A DNA stretch of 64,000 bases, from positions 1-64,000 of the forward strand of contig NZ_FNGM01000001.1 in NCBI RefSeq assembly GCF_900102965.1. Direction: 5' to 3'. The notes beneath the pieces were generated by a model that worked only from the letters and a program-made list of their open reading frames with translations, was not told the origin of the DNA and did no database searches. Shown piece by piece: positions 18,599 through 27,861 of the stretch. Within the stretch, counting starts at the first letter, position 1. Every line of letters begins with the position of its first letter. The DNA comes from Paenibacillus jilunlii. GTDB taxonomy: Bacteria; Bacillota; Bacilli; Paenibacillales; Paenibacillaceae. The translations under genes and the position numbers were made by a program.

Positions 18599-20392
18599 CT
18601 ACACGATATTCTCCGTTCTCGCCAGTTCTATCGCTTCTTCGCGGTTGTTGACGTTGAGCTTTGAGTAGAGAATCGAACAGTAATTGCGGATCGTGCCCTC
18701 CGATAAAAATAACTTGGCGGCGATCGACTTGTAGCGCAGTCCGCCCGACAGATGTTCCAGAATCTCCATCTCGCGTTTCGTTAGGCCATACGGGTAGTTT
18801 TCCTGGCTTGAACCTATCTTTTCCAACTGCTCACGTTGACGTTTCATCTCTTCGAAAACCCGTGTAGCAACCGATTGGTCGATCCAGGTTCCACCGTTAT
18901 AAATAAGTTTCAAGGCTTCCTTCATCTCCCGCGGATGAATCGACTTTAGCATGTATCCTTCTGCTCCGCGCTCTAATGCAGATGCTGCCTGTAAGGAATC
19001 CTCAAACGTCGTCATGAACACAACCTTCATATCAGGCCAACGTTGTTTTATCTCGAGTAATGTCTCAAGTCCGTCAATTCCCTGCATACGAAAATCCATT
19101 AGCACAATATCCGGCCGGGAACGCTCACAATGCTCTAATGCTTCCCGTCCGTTCCCTGCCGTACCAATGACGTTAAAATCAACATGCTGATCCAAAATTT
19201 GCTTCAAACTGTCGGTAATGATGACCTGATCATCAGCGATCAGCAAGCGGATCGCGTCATGTACAGGCTCGGTCAGCAACGGAATATTACATATGACAAA
19301 AGTACCTTGTCCTGGTCCGGAATGCATGGACAACGTGCCGTGAAGTAGTTCAATCCGTTCCTTCATCCCATTCAGCTCAAATCCAAATTGGGTTTCTTCC
19401 ATTCCGATGCCGTTATCTTCGATCTGTAACCGGATCTGCTGACTATCGAAAAGCAGCTGAACGGATATCATGCTCGCCTGTCCGTACCGAACCGCGTTGG
19501 TTAGAGACTCTTGAAGGCAGCGATGTAAGCAAAAGTTTATTTTTTGCATCACAAGTGTCTCACTGCCGATCTTACGGAATTTAACCGTTATTCCCGTCGA
19601 TTTCATGAATTCCTCAGTTAATTGCCGCAGCGACTCACTTAACGAATGGCTGAGCGGAACTTGAGAGAGCTGGTGCAGATGCTTGCGGATATCTTCCATA
19701 CTGTGCTGGGCGATACCGACAAGCGAATCGATCTTCTCGATCTGCGAATGCGGTACGGACGATCGCAGCGATTCGACACCGACGATGAGCGAGGTAAGCG
19801 AATGGCCAATCGTGTCATGCAGCTCATGTGACATCCGGCTGCGCTCCTCCAGCAGCGTAAGCTCCTCTATCCGCTTAATATGCTGCTCCAGTAATTGCTT
19901 CTGCTCTTGAATAATTCGGGCTTGCTGATGGGACTGAATTAAGATATTGAACGCAAAGCCGATAGCAAAACCTAGGCTGCAGCTAAAGATAAACTCAAAC
20001 GGGAGACGATCTGCGATCCAACCGTTCATTACAGGGAATACGATTCCGCAGAGGATCCCTGTCCACACATAAGTTGTCCGGCTGCTCGACAAGCCGATCG
20101 TTATCACAAGCAAAACAAAAGACCATAGCAGTTCCGGAGCTGTGTAGGCTATATAAAGATAAAAAGACCCCGTTGCCGTGACTTCGACAGCGAGATACCA
20201 AGCTTCTTTTCGATAGCGGACGATGAATGGAACGAGGTAAACGACAAGAGCAAAAGAAATTACAATCCAAAGCGGCCCAGCGATTAAGGACGAATCGACA
20301 AAACCAGCGCTTGCGATAATGAACAGCCAAATTGTTCGAGTGGCCACAAGTATCCAATCATACCAGAACCATTTTTTCATGATAGAGAACAC
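18599..20392 (-). CDS. Fused NarL-type histidine kinase and LuxR-type response regulator
   Basis: One 597-residue frame carries a whole two-component system. About six membrane segments span residues 10-155. A dimerisation/phosphoacceptor segment follows with MSHELHDTIGHSLTS (His near residue 193), then an ATPase domain with NAVRYG and DNGIGM. Without a break, a receiver domain follows from about residue 385 (IRLLIADDQ, phosphoacceptor VLMDFRMQG, Lys in MLKS), and then a LuxR helix-turn-helix (LTKREMEILEHLSGG to the end). Usually these are two genes. GTG 20392 is taken as start, with AGGTG 10 bases upstream. The gene diverges from the duplicated beta-lactamase-like gene, its probable target. 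Confidence 0.93.
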   Translation of the reverse strand: MFSIMKKWFWYDWILVATRTIWLFIIASAGFVDSSLIAGPLWIVISFALVVYLVPFIVRYRKEAWYLAVEVTATGSFYLYIAYTAPELLWSFVLLVITIGLSSSRTTYVWTGILCGIVFPVMNGWIADRLPFEFIFSCSLGFAIGFAFNILIQSHQQARIIQEQKQLLEQHIKRIEELTLLEERSRMSHELHDTIGHSLTSLIVGVESLRSSVPHSQIEKIDSLVGIAQHSMEDIRKHLHQLSQVPLSHSLSESLRQLTEEFMKSTGITVKFRKIGSETLVMQKINFCLHRCLQESLTNAVRYGQASMISVQLLFDSQQIRLQIEDNGIGMEETQFGFELNGMKERIELLHGTLSMHSGPGQGTFVICNIPLLTEPVHDAIRLLIADDQVIITDSLKQILDQHVDFNVIGTAGNGREALEHCERSRPDIVLMDFRMQGIDGLETLLEIKQRWPDMKVVFMTTFEDSLQAASALERGAEGYMLKSIHPREMKEALKLIYNGGTWIDQSVATRVFEEMKRQREQLEKIGSSQENYPYGLTKREMEILEHLSGGLRYKSIAAKLFLSEGTIRNYCSILYSKLNVNNREEAIELARTENIV

Positions 20393-20538
20393 GGATTATG
20401 TTCACCTGCTTGTATGTTTATGATAATCAATTTCCGATTGATTCAGACCCTTATCATGCACCATCACCTCCTTATTCGTCAAGCGAGAGAGAGGGGACGG
20501 TTAGAACTTGGTTGTAGCAAGAATGTCATATGAGACAT

Positions 20539-20551
20539 TGACAATTTGTCA
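20539..20551. promoter_or_regulatory. Palindrome in the divergent kinase/hydrolase intergenic region
   Basis: TGACAATTTGTCA is a perfect palindrome around its central base. It lies in the 295-base gap between the fused kinase/regulator and the hydrolase gene, 136 bases before the hydrolase start. LuxR-type response regulators bind short inverted repeats, so this is a candidate operator. No other gene or repeat is seen in the gap. Confidence 0.45.
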
Positions 20552-20687
20552 TACGGTATATGTGGCAGGTCCAGGCACGATGTCATCAAAAGTTTGGCGG
20601 TTTCATCAATATCCGATTTAACAACTTCGGGGGTAATGTGAAGGAGTGAACCAACACACCATTCGAAAATAATAGGAGCGATGCATT

Positions 20688-22847
20688 ATGAAATTATTTA
20701 CCATGCAAAGAGGAGTTGCACTTACGTTAACAGCTATATTGGCGGTTACACCGGTATTCCCTGCTTATGGAACACTACACGCAGCGGGTCACACCGCAAT
20801 CTATCAAGCGATTGATAAAGCTGCTAATAGCGACAATATTCCAGGCGTGATCGTAACCGTTAAGAAAGGAGATGCAAGCTGGTCCTATGCTTCCGGAGAA
20901 GGGAATATTGAAAGAAATCAAAAGGTGGATGCCGACTCTGCTTTCCGGATCGGAAGTACAACGAAGACGTTTGTCGCTACGGTTGCCTTGCAGCTTGCAG
21001 GCGAGAAGAAACTGTCCCTTGATGATACGGTGGAGAAGTGGCTGCCAGGACTCGTACAAGGCAATGGGTACGACGGCAATAAAGTTAAGATTCGTCAATT
21101 GTTGAATCAAACAAGCGGACTTCCAGACTACTTGACGCCAGAACTTAGAACGAGATTACTGGCGAATCCAGGTGGGAATTATACAGCCGAGCAGTTAATC
21201 GCCATGAGTTTGGAGCAAAAGCCGGTAACGGGGTGGGCATACTCGAACACAAATTACACGATTATGGGTCTCATTATCCAGAAAGCTACCGGGGAAACCT
21301 ATGCGGAGCAGATTAAGAAACGAATTATTGAACCGCTTCAGCTGAAAGAAACCTTCCTCCCCGGCAATTCGATGGATATTCCGAAAAAAAATGCCCGCGG
21401 CTATTTGGACACCGGAAATAAATTAGTAGATGTTACAGTGCTTAACCCATCGTTTGCTAATTCCGGCGGAGAGATGATCTCGACAGGGGAAGACCTGACG
21501 ACGTTTTTCCGCGCCTTATTGGGCGGAAAGCTGTTGACGCCAGAGATGAAGAAGGAGATGTTGACTAGCACCAGTGATTCCCCATTTGGAAAGTATGGAC
21601 TTGGCATACATCAAACAAAGCTACCTGACGGCACCATTGTATGGGGACATGGCGGCGGTATTCCCGGATTTACCAACTTTGCGGGCGGAACGGAAGACGG
21701 TCAACATGTCATCTCGATCAATATTAATGTACTGGGAGATGCGGCTGGACATATCAACAATATTATAGAGGCGGAATTCACAAAAGAACCCAAAAAAGAA
21801 CTCAACGAGAAAGAAAAGAAAATCAAGCATCGGGAAGACGTCAAACGCGTTATGGATGAGGTGATAACGAACAAAAGAGTCCCTAGTGTTATAGCCGGCG
21901 GACTACAGGATGGCGAACGCTGGTCCTACGCTACAGGCACAGCTAGCTACGAAGTTCCACGCTCAGTGGAGCCGGACTTTTCATTCCGTATTGGAAGCAT
22001 CACGAAGACGTTCACTGCTTCCGTTATATTACAATTGGCTGAGGAGAAACAATTGAGTCTGGATGATTCGGTCGAAAAATGGCTGCCAGGGGTCATAAAG
22101 GGGAACGGGTATGACGGCAACAACATTAAGATTCGTCAGTTATTGAACCATACAAGCGGGCTTGCGAGCTATACGGATCCAGATATGCGAGACATTATCT
22201 TGCCTCACAATCCATTCCATTACTATTCCGTCGACGATCTTATCGGCTTGGCCCTTGCAAAGCCGCCTGTATATGCACCAGGGCAGGGTTGGAACTATTC
22301 CAACGTCAATACGATACTCGCCGGCAAAATTATTCAGAAGGTAACCGGGGATACGTATGCGGAACAGATCAGGAAGCGGTTCATCAAACCGCTCGGGCTG
22401 ACGGATACATTCGTCATGGAGAATAGTTCTCATATTCCGGGGAAGCATGCCACAGGATACAATATGGACAGATCGGGCCATTTGTATGATTTGACGGAAA
22501 TGAATCAATCCTGGGCAAATGCAGCCGGAGATATGGTGTCAAACGTCAAAGATTTGACCACCTTCTTCAGTGCGCTTTTAGGTGGAAAGCTACTAAATCA
22601 AGAGATGATGGACCAGATGCTCACAACAGTAGATTCACCTTTGGGTAAAGTCGGACTAGGGATTTTTGAAGGGAGAACGCCGGACGGGCAATCCTATTGG
22701 GGGCATGCCGGCGGTACTTTCGGATTTGAGACAAGAGCCTTCGGAACTCTAGGCGGGAAGCATATTCTGGTAACGGCCATCAACTCGGTGGGACCGGAAG
22801 CCACAGAGGCTCACGATAAATTACTCAATAAGGAGTTTAACCGTTAA
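20688..22847 (+). CDS. Secreted serine hydrolase with two tandem beta-lactamase-fold domains
   Basis: A 719-residue exported protein made of two copies of a class C beta-lactamase/D-Ala-D-Ala carboxypeptidase-like domain. Residues 1-34 look like a signal peptide. Domain 1 (about 38-365) has the nucleophile motif S90-T-T-K93, YSN at 185-187 and HGGG at 321. Domain 2 (about 385-719) has S437-I-T-K440, YSN at 537-539 and HAGG at 673. Both copies keep all catalytic motifs, and long stretches are alike in DNA too (for example around 21020-21120 and 22060-22160), so this is an in-frame duplication. Between them lies a Lys/Glu-rich linker (about 366-385). Role could be peptidoglycan or antibiotic-related, or another esterase; the substrate is not known. 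Confidence 0.92.
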   Translation: MKLFTMQRGVALTLTAILAVTPVFPAYGTLHAAGHTAIYQAIDKAANSDNIPGVIVTVKKGDASWSYASGEGNIERNQKVDADSAFRIGSTTKTFVATVALQLAGEKKLSLDDTVEKWLPGLVQGNGYDGNKVKIRQLLNQTSGLPDYLTPELRTRLLANPGGNYTAEQLIAMSLEQKPVTGWAYSNTNYTIMGLIIQKATGETYAEQIKKRIIEPLQLKETFLPGNSMDIPKKNARGYLDTGNKLVDVTVLNPSFANSGGEMISTGEDLTTFFRALLGGKLLTPEMKKEMLTSTSDSPFGKYGLGIHQTKLPDGTIVWGHGGGIPGFTNFAGGTEDGQHVISININVLGDAAGHINNIIEAEFTKEPKKELNEKEKKIKHREDVKRVMDEVITNKRVPSVIAGGLQDGERWSYATGTASYEVPRSVEPDFSFRIGSITKTFTASVILQLAEEKQLSLDDSVEKWLPGVIKGNGYDGNNIKIRQLLNHTSGLASYTDPDMRDIILPHNPFHYYSVDDLIGLALAKPPVYAPGQGWNYSNVNTILAGKIIQKVTGDTYAEQIRKRFIKPLGLTDTFVMENSSHIPGKHATGYNMDRSGHLYDLTEMNQSWANAAGDMVSNVKDLTTFFSALLGGKLLNQEMMDQMLTTVDSPLGKVGLGIFEGRTPDGQSYWGHAGGTFGFETRAFGTLGGKHILVTAINSVGPEATEAHDKLLNKEFNR

Positions 22848-22854
22848 GTTTAAA

Positions 22855-22893
22855 GCCGACATCGCTCTCTTTATTTGAGAGGGGTGTCGGTTT
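22855..22893 (+). terminator. Terminator of the duplicated hydrolase gene
   Basis: Arms GCCGACA...CTCTC and GAGAG...TGTCGG form a two-part stem with a small internal loop, followed by TTTCT. It lies 8 bases after the stop codon. Confidence 0.75.
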
Positions 22894-22970
22894 CTGTAAC
22901 ACCAAGCGGTTTTTAATTGGGTAAGCCAATATCCAATAACATCTAAAACTAAAAAGAGGAGGTAACAATC

Positions 22971-23051
22971 ATGGTTGTCCCCCGGTCATCCCGGCATACA
23001 CATAGTGCCAGGGGGTGCTGGCATGATTGTTGCAACCTACACATTTGGTGA
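22971..23051 (+). CDS. Possible 26-residue leader peptide overlapping the next small gene
   Basis: ATG 22971 has the best ribosome binding site of the area (GAGGAGGT, ending 8 bases upstream) but opens only 26 codons before TGA at 23049-23051. The peptide has no recognisable features. Its end overlaps the start of the 49-residue gene in another frame by 29 bases. It may be a leader for coupled translation, or the two frames may be halves of one gene split by a frameshift. Confidence 0.35.
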   Translation: MVVPRSSRHTHSARGCWHDCCNLHIW

Positions 23052-23172
23052 GACAAAGGTTCATATCTGCGATGACCATCTTGTTACAGAACCGGATGAA
23101 CGGGAGAGAGTGGAGATTGCTATTGCTGATGCCGCCTGGGCATGCCTGCAAGACAAAGCAGAGCAGGAATGA
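23023..23172 (+). CDS. Small hypothetical protein (49 residues)
   Basis: The frame from ATG 23023 encodes a small acidic protein starting MIVATYTFGETKVHICDDH. The style (short beta-hairpin start, then an Asp/Glu-rich helix) resembles small proteins found near phage repressors in Firmicutes, as far as I recall. AGGGGGTG ends 5 bases before the ATG. The frame is open upstream to a TTG at 22975, giving 65 residues. It lies between the duplicated hydrolase and a GNAT gene in the accessory stretch. Confidence 0.5.
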   Translation: MIVATYTFGETKVHICDDHLVTEPDERERVEIAIADAAWACLQDKAEQE

Positions 23173-23421
23173 AGCAAACATTATCATTATCAGAACATTC
23201 AACATCAAATAATCCGATTGCTCACTGGGCCGAGGGAGAAGAACATGAACAAAACATAGCCCCATAAGAGCCCGCGAGGTATTTGATTCAAAGCTTGACT
23301 ATGACGTTAGGTCTAGCCCTTGTGTGTTACATAATAATGAAATTGTGCAATTACTTAAGCGAACGGGCAGGATAACGCGATGATAGTTATATGAATAAAT
23401 ATTACAAAGGAGCTAATCCGA

Positions 23422-23868
23422 ATGGAAATTACAATTATCGAATACGACCCTTCCTATGCGTTACAAACGGTTAAGATGTGGAGAGAGAGCAAGGAACAAG
23501 CAATTGAGCAAAAAGCGATGCATTCTTTTGAAGATCATGTATTTTTTCTGAATAACATTTTGCTCAAAAGTAATAAGGTGAACCTTGCAATCGAGACTTC
23601 TGGGGAGCAAGTAGTGGGCATACTAGCTTGTAACGAGAATTGGGTTAATCAGTTATACGTTCATACGCAGTATCAAGGGAGAGGAATAGGGAATAGGCTC
23701 CTGAACCTCGCCAAACAGCAATCTGAAGGCAGACTATTTTTATACACTTTTGAAGTCAACAAGAAGGCACAGAAATTTTATGAGAGAAACGGATTTAGGA
23801 TTGTCGGCAGAGGGAATGACAATGAAGAGCAGCTTGAAGATATAAAGTATGAATGGACCAAGCCTTGA
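23422..23868 (+). CDS. GNAT-family N-acetyltransferase
   Basis: The 148-residue protein has the GNAT fold. The acetyl-CoA loop is seen as VHTQYQGRGIGNRLL (about residues 80-94), followed by ALK-like and NKKAQKFYERNGF motifs typical of the C-terminal part. It would transfer an acetyl group from acetyl-CoA to an amine on an unknown small molecule or protein. AAAGGAG before ATG 23422 supports the start. No operon partners. Confidence 0.9.
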   Translation: MEITIIEYDPSYALQTVKMWRESKEQAIEQKAMHSFEDHVFFLNNILLKSNKVNLAIETSGEQVVGILACNENWVNQLYVHTQYQGRGIGNRLLNLAKQQSEGRLFLYTFEVNKKAQKFYERNGFRIVGRGNDNEEQLEDIKYEWTKP

Positions 23869-24052
23869 AGAAATTGGTGGACACTTACAGTTATCGAGAG
23901 GTAGCATGTCTCAACGGGTCAAAGCTTTTTTTGTTCAAACTCTAAATTCATTCAAGCGCGGTTTTGTGGATACCGGAAAAGTTCAATTCTACTTTGAGTA
24001 AGTTTCCTATGCGAGGTTTGGTCTTTGATAGTCTTTTCGTAAGGGAATATCT

Positions 24053-25192
24053 CTACTCAATAATGCCGGTATCTATAATTTTAACCTCCACTTTAGGATG
24101 GAATTGTACTTTACGATAATCTTTAGACCAATTTTTGTCCTTCCAGACATTGTGATGGTAAGCAATAAGCTTTCTCCCTACACCAAAGATATCACAGTTA
24201 GCCTTTTGGACCTCTTCCACAACCGACTCCGCTTCTTTTGTGAGAATTTCCGAAAGTGCTTGATTTACTTTTTGAAGATCTTTCTCTTTGAGCGAACGGT
24301 CTCCGGGAAACTCTTCTACGATGGCTTGTAGCTTTAAGTTCAAATGGACTTCAACACTTCCGTCTGCAGAAACCGATACCTTGAATTTCCGCTTTGTTTT
24401 TTTTAAACCTACGTTAATGGTAATGTACTCCTGTATATTATCCGGGTAGCCCAGATCAATTTTCTTTGTGAATCTCGCATTTTTTCCTTGTTGCCCCATT
24501 AGTAGGACCAGTAATATTGACTGATCTGGGTTCAGCATCCCACTATAATACTGATCACTAAAGAGGGCCAATCCCCTTGTGATAATCTCGTCGCCTTCTA
24601 CAGCTATATAGGGAAGAGCAAAGTCCTGCCCAGGGTCCTTCAGGAACCGGAACACGGTATCTAACGTTTCTTTTGGAAATACACTCATTTCCTCAAGACT
24701 TTCAATCTTTTGTGTGATGAACTCGCCAACCTTTAACTCCCCGACCGTTTTTTGTTCAAGCATGTCGGAGGCCTTTCCTTCCGCAATAATGACCCTAACG
24801 TTGGATGTCGGGTTGCTTGGGTCCCTGAAGTTCACATCCAAATTAGAATAAAGGCCTTGCTCTGCCACTGACTTTCCGAGTAACTGAAAACCATTTTTAA
24901 GAAATCTTATGTTTCCCCTCACTCGATTACGCAACTGATTGCTGGCACTGCGCAGGTTATGTCCATAACTCGTATGAATTTCGCTCGTAGTGGATTTTTG
25001 CTCGATTTCAGGCGGAATGATTAATTCCACAGTTTCTTGTATCTTTCCATCATTGGCTATATCAAACCCCACACCGTAGGCTAGATGCAAATCCTTCAAA
25101 TATTCCCGGTCCCAGCATCCGGTAAGGCTGAGGGAGGAAAGCATAATCAGCACCGCCAATGCAATCGTTCCTAACTTTATGCGGCAGCTCAT
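24053..25192 (-). CDS. Ger(x)C-family germinant receptor lipoprotein (C subunit)
   Basis: This 379-residue lipoprotein is the C subunit of a GerA-type nutrient receptor in the inner membrane of the spore. A signal segment ends in the lipobox LTGC with Cys at residue 26, followed by WDREYLKDLHLAYGVGFD, typical of the family. The start is ATG 25192, overlapping the TGA of the B subunit gene by 4 bases (ATGA), which implies coupled translation; a longer frame to 25462 lies inside the B gene and is rejected. It is the last gene of the operon. The germinant sensed cannot be read from sequence. Confidence 0.94.
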   Translation of the reverse strand: MSCRIKLGTIALAVLIMLSSLSLTGCWDREYLKDLHLAYGVGFDIANDGKIQETVELIIPPEIEQKSTTSEIHTSYGHNLRSASNQLRNRVRGNIRFLKNGFQLLGKSVAEQGLYSNLDVNFRDPSNPTSNVRVIIAEGKASDMLEQKTVGELKVGEFITQKIESLEEMSVFPKETLDTVFRFLKDPGQDFALPYIAVEGDEIITRGLALFSDQYYSGMLNPDQSILLVLLMGQQGKNARFTKKIDLGYPDNIQEYITINVGLKKTKRKFKVSVSADGSVEVHLNLKLQAIVEEFPGDRSLKEKDLQKVNQALSEILTKEAESVVEEVQKANCDIFGVGRKLIAYHHNVWKDKNWSKDYRKVQFHPKVEVKIIDTGIIE

Positions 25193-26286
25193 GCAGGCCC
25201 ACTTCCTTTTCTCTTGATAAATTGAGAAATGATTAACATTACCAACGGGAGTCCGCCAATAAAGAGATAGGCGGCATATGCAGAGGCTGTATCCAGTAAA
25301 TGAATGCCAACAGAAGTTACTGGCGCAAGCGCGATCATGAATGTAGTGATTTTCACAAACGGAGCAAAATTCCGGTGGCTTTTTCGTCTGAATAAAACAC
25401 TGAGCCCAAATGACGCTGCGTAGCAATAACTCACGATAGAACATACAAGGGTTATGGCCCAAATCGGCAAAAACAGGATATCTGCACGGTCTACAATGAA
25501 AAAGCTTAGAGATTTCATTAAGTAAATGACCGGTTCGGGAATCATTTTCATTTGCTCGGAGTTAAAGAACATGAGACAGGTAGAGACCACGAAGACATAG
25601 AACAGGGTCACAAACAAGTTAGCGAGACTGACCGTTAACAATTTTTGTTTATCTGTACCTTCAGATAGCGGGTAGATGATCAGCATTAATTCGAAACCAT
25701 ACATAGATATGGTTGTGTCCTTTGCTCCCTTTACGATATTCCAGACCCCTTTTTCCAATAGGGGTAACATATTTTCAAGATGGGCTTGCGTTAATCCATA
25801 GCAGATAAATAAAAATAATGGAATAAAAAGCAAGGAGGCCAGCGTATAAAATCTTGCCAATACTGTCAGCTTTTCTCTTGCAAGGTAGAGAGTCATGATA
25901 GAAAAAAGACCCAGTACAGCCCATCTTGGCGTAGTTTGCAGCATCCACCTCCGAAGCACCTCTACGGCACTAAGCATAATATTGGAGCCAAGCAGAATAA
26001 AGTAACCGATGTACACAATAATCAGCAGACTGCCAATAATCGGGCCTCCGAGTTTTAGGCAAATATTGAATAGGTTAAGCCCGGGGAAATTTTTCAGCAG
26101 GAGCCACAGAAGAAGGATGGCAAATTGGGTGATAGCCCCTGCAACTAATACAGAAAGTCCCCCTCCACCTTTGGCAGTTTCGTTAAGCTTGGAAGGAAGA
26201 GACAGAATACCAACACCGATTTGGGCTTGGATAATAAAAAGGAAAAGTTGTCCCTTCGTTATCATTTTTTCCTTTTGAGCCACCAT
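25189..26286 (-). CDS. GerAB-family spore germination permease-like protein (B subunit)
   Basis: The 365-residue protein has about ten membrane segments and belongs to the APC-superfamily GerAB/YndE family. The N-terminal motif QIGVGILSLPSKL matches the family. It is the germinant-binding subunit of the receptor, by what is known of GerBB and related proteins. It follows the A subunit by 33 bases and overlaps the C subunit. Confidence 0.95.
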   Translation of the reverse strand: MVAQKEKMITKGQLFLFIIQAQIGVGILSLPSKLNETAKGGGGLSVLVAGAITQFAILLLWLLLKNFPGLNLFNICLKLGGPIIGSLLIIVYIGYFILLGSNIMLSAVEVLRRWMLQTTPRWAVLGLFSIMTLYLAREKLTVLARFYTLASLLFIPLFLFICYGLTQAHLENMLPLLEKGVWNIVKGAKDTTISMYGFELMLIIYPLSEGTDKQKLLTVSLANLFVTLFYVFVVSTCLMFFNSEQMKMIPEPVIYLMKSLSFFIVDRADILFLPIWAITLVCSIVSYCYAASFGLSVLFRRKSHRNFAPFVKITTFMIALAPVTSVGIHLLDTASAYAAYLFIGGLPLVMLIISQFIKRKGSGPA

Positions 26287-26319
26287 ATCAACTCCTGTAA
26301 TTACAGTATAGATTAATGT

Positions 26320-27744
26320 TCATTTATCCGTTTTCGGGTTGCTCGTACTCTTTCGGATGGACCAAATTGGAAAACGTACGAAGGTATCTTTCAGGCCTTG
26401 AGATTTTAACGGACTTAATGGTCTAAAGTAGGGTTGCCCAAAGGATTCTAGCTTGCACAAATGTATGAAAATGAGTGTTAACCCAAAGGATATCCCAATA
26501 TATCCGAATAATGAGGCAGCAATCATCAGGGGAAACCGCAAAAACCGGATCGCTGAGCTCATTTCGTTGGACGGGATAAGAAAAGATGAAATGGCAGTCA
26601 ACGCTACAACAATGATCATGGTATAAGAAACCAATCCTGCCAAAACAATTGCATCCCCGATGACCAGCCCCCCAACAATCCCAATAGTTTGACCTACACG
26701 GCTGGGCAGACGAAGTCCTGCTTCCCGCAGCAGTTCGAAAATAAGTTCCAGCAGCATCGCTTCAATCAGCGGAGGAAAAGGGACCCGGGTCAATGAACCT
26801 TGAATCGTAAAGAACAATTGCAAGGGAAGGACATTGGGGTGAAAAGAAACGGTGGCAATATAGAGCGCCGGCAGCTGAAATGCTGTTACAAAGCCGATCA
26901 GACGGATAAACCGGACAAAAGAAGTGATCACCCATCGATTGTTATAGTCGTCCGGTGTCCGATAAAAGCTGAAGAAGCTCGCCGGCACAATCAGAGCTGT
27001 AGGGTCCCCATCCAGCAGTATGGCGACATAGCCGTCCAGCAAATAGGTTGAGGTATGATCCGGACGCTCCGTATTAATTAGTTGTGGAAATATGGAGAAG
27101 GGATTATCCTCCGTTAATTCCTGAATAAAACCGGTGGAGAGTATCCAATCGAGTGAAATCTTCTGTATTCTTGCTTCTACAATCTTTACCAGTTCAGGAT
27201 TGGCGGTATTCTCCATATATACTAAGCTAACCTGTTTGGGGACGGTTTTTCCAAGTGTAAAGTAGCGGACCTTAAGGTTTGGGGATGCTATTTGCTTCCG
27301 AATCAGGTATAAGTTCACCTTCATCTGTTCAATAAAACCGTTATGAGGTCCCCGAATGACCCCCTCATTCTCAGGTTCGCTAATGCTTCGTTCGTACTTG
27401 GCAGGAGTGAGAAGGACATAGAATTCAGACATTCCCTCTAAAAAGTAAAGACAGCTTCCTTCAAGAAGCCCCTGAATGCCTTGGTTTAATTCTGTTTCCA
27501 AACTGAAAGTAAGGGTTGTGAAAAGCTCAGGAAGGTCTTTGTCCTGATTACGGCTAAAAGGAATAATCACGTTTCGTTCAATCAATTCTGTGTCTGTGAT
27601 GGATTCCAGATAAAGGACCATTCCTTCCCTTCCCTGAAAGGAAATGCTTCTTTTTTTGAGGTCATTTGTATAGAACAATGCTGCTTCGATGTAATCAGAA
27701 TTTTGATCCACAGAAGTGAATGAGGTCTGAGTCCGGTTGGTCAT
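26320..27744 (-). CDS. GerA-family spore germination protein (A subunit)
   Basis: This 474-residue protein is the A subunit of the germinant receptor. A soluble N-terminal domain of about 240 residues is followed by four to five membrane segments, with the conserved stretch LLDGYVAILLDGDPTALIVP (about residues 228-247) and PFPPLIEAMLLELIFELLRE. First gene of the gerA-B-C operon. The ATG at 27744 lacks a clear ribosome binding site. Upstream at about 27820 the minus strand reads CATATTA, a possible -10 of a forespore sigma-G promoter, but no matching -35 is clear. Confidence 0.95.
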   Translation of the reverse strand: MTNRTQTSFTSVDQNSDYIEAALFYTNDLKKRSISFQGREGMVLYLESITDTELIERNVIIPFSRNQDKDLPELFTTLTFSLETELNQGIQGLLEGSCLYFLEGMSEFYVLLTPAKYERSISEPENEGVIRGPHNGFIEQMKVNLYLIRKQIASPNLKVRYFTLGKTVPKQVSLVYMENTANPELVKIVEARIQKISLDWILSTGFIQELTEDNPFSIFPQLINTERPDHTSTYLLDGYVAILLDGDPTALIVPASFFSFYRTPDDYNNRWVITSFVRFIRLIGFVTAFQLPALYIATVSFHPNVLPLQLFFTIQGSLTRVPFPPLIEAMLLELIFELLREAGLRLPSRVGQTIGIVGGLVIGDAIVLAGLVSYTMIIVVALTAISSFLIPSNEMSSAIRFLRFPLMIAASLFGYIGISFGLTLIFIHLCKLESFGQPYFRPLSPLKSQGLKDTFVRFPIWSIRKSTSNPKTDK

Positions 27745-27861
27745 TATAAGGCGCTCGACTTTCGATTAGTTTTGCTGTTAACGTTCCCGGATAATATGCA
27801 GAATATTCCTGACGGGACTAAGGCGTTCTCCTATACCTACCCATACTGACTTATAATACGT

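Noticed and set aside
18583..18609. Inverted repeat ATATCGTG/CACGATAT at the end of the kinase gene, considered as a recombinase crossover site
   Set aside because: The arms overlap the stop codon, there is no second copy near the recombinase, and it is as well explained as a weak terminator stem.
23906..24001. 31-residue frame MSQRVKAFFVQTLNSF... with a GAGAGGT site upstream
   Set aside because: Too short to support without homologs; could be a gene remnant but nothing identifies it.
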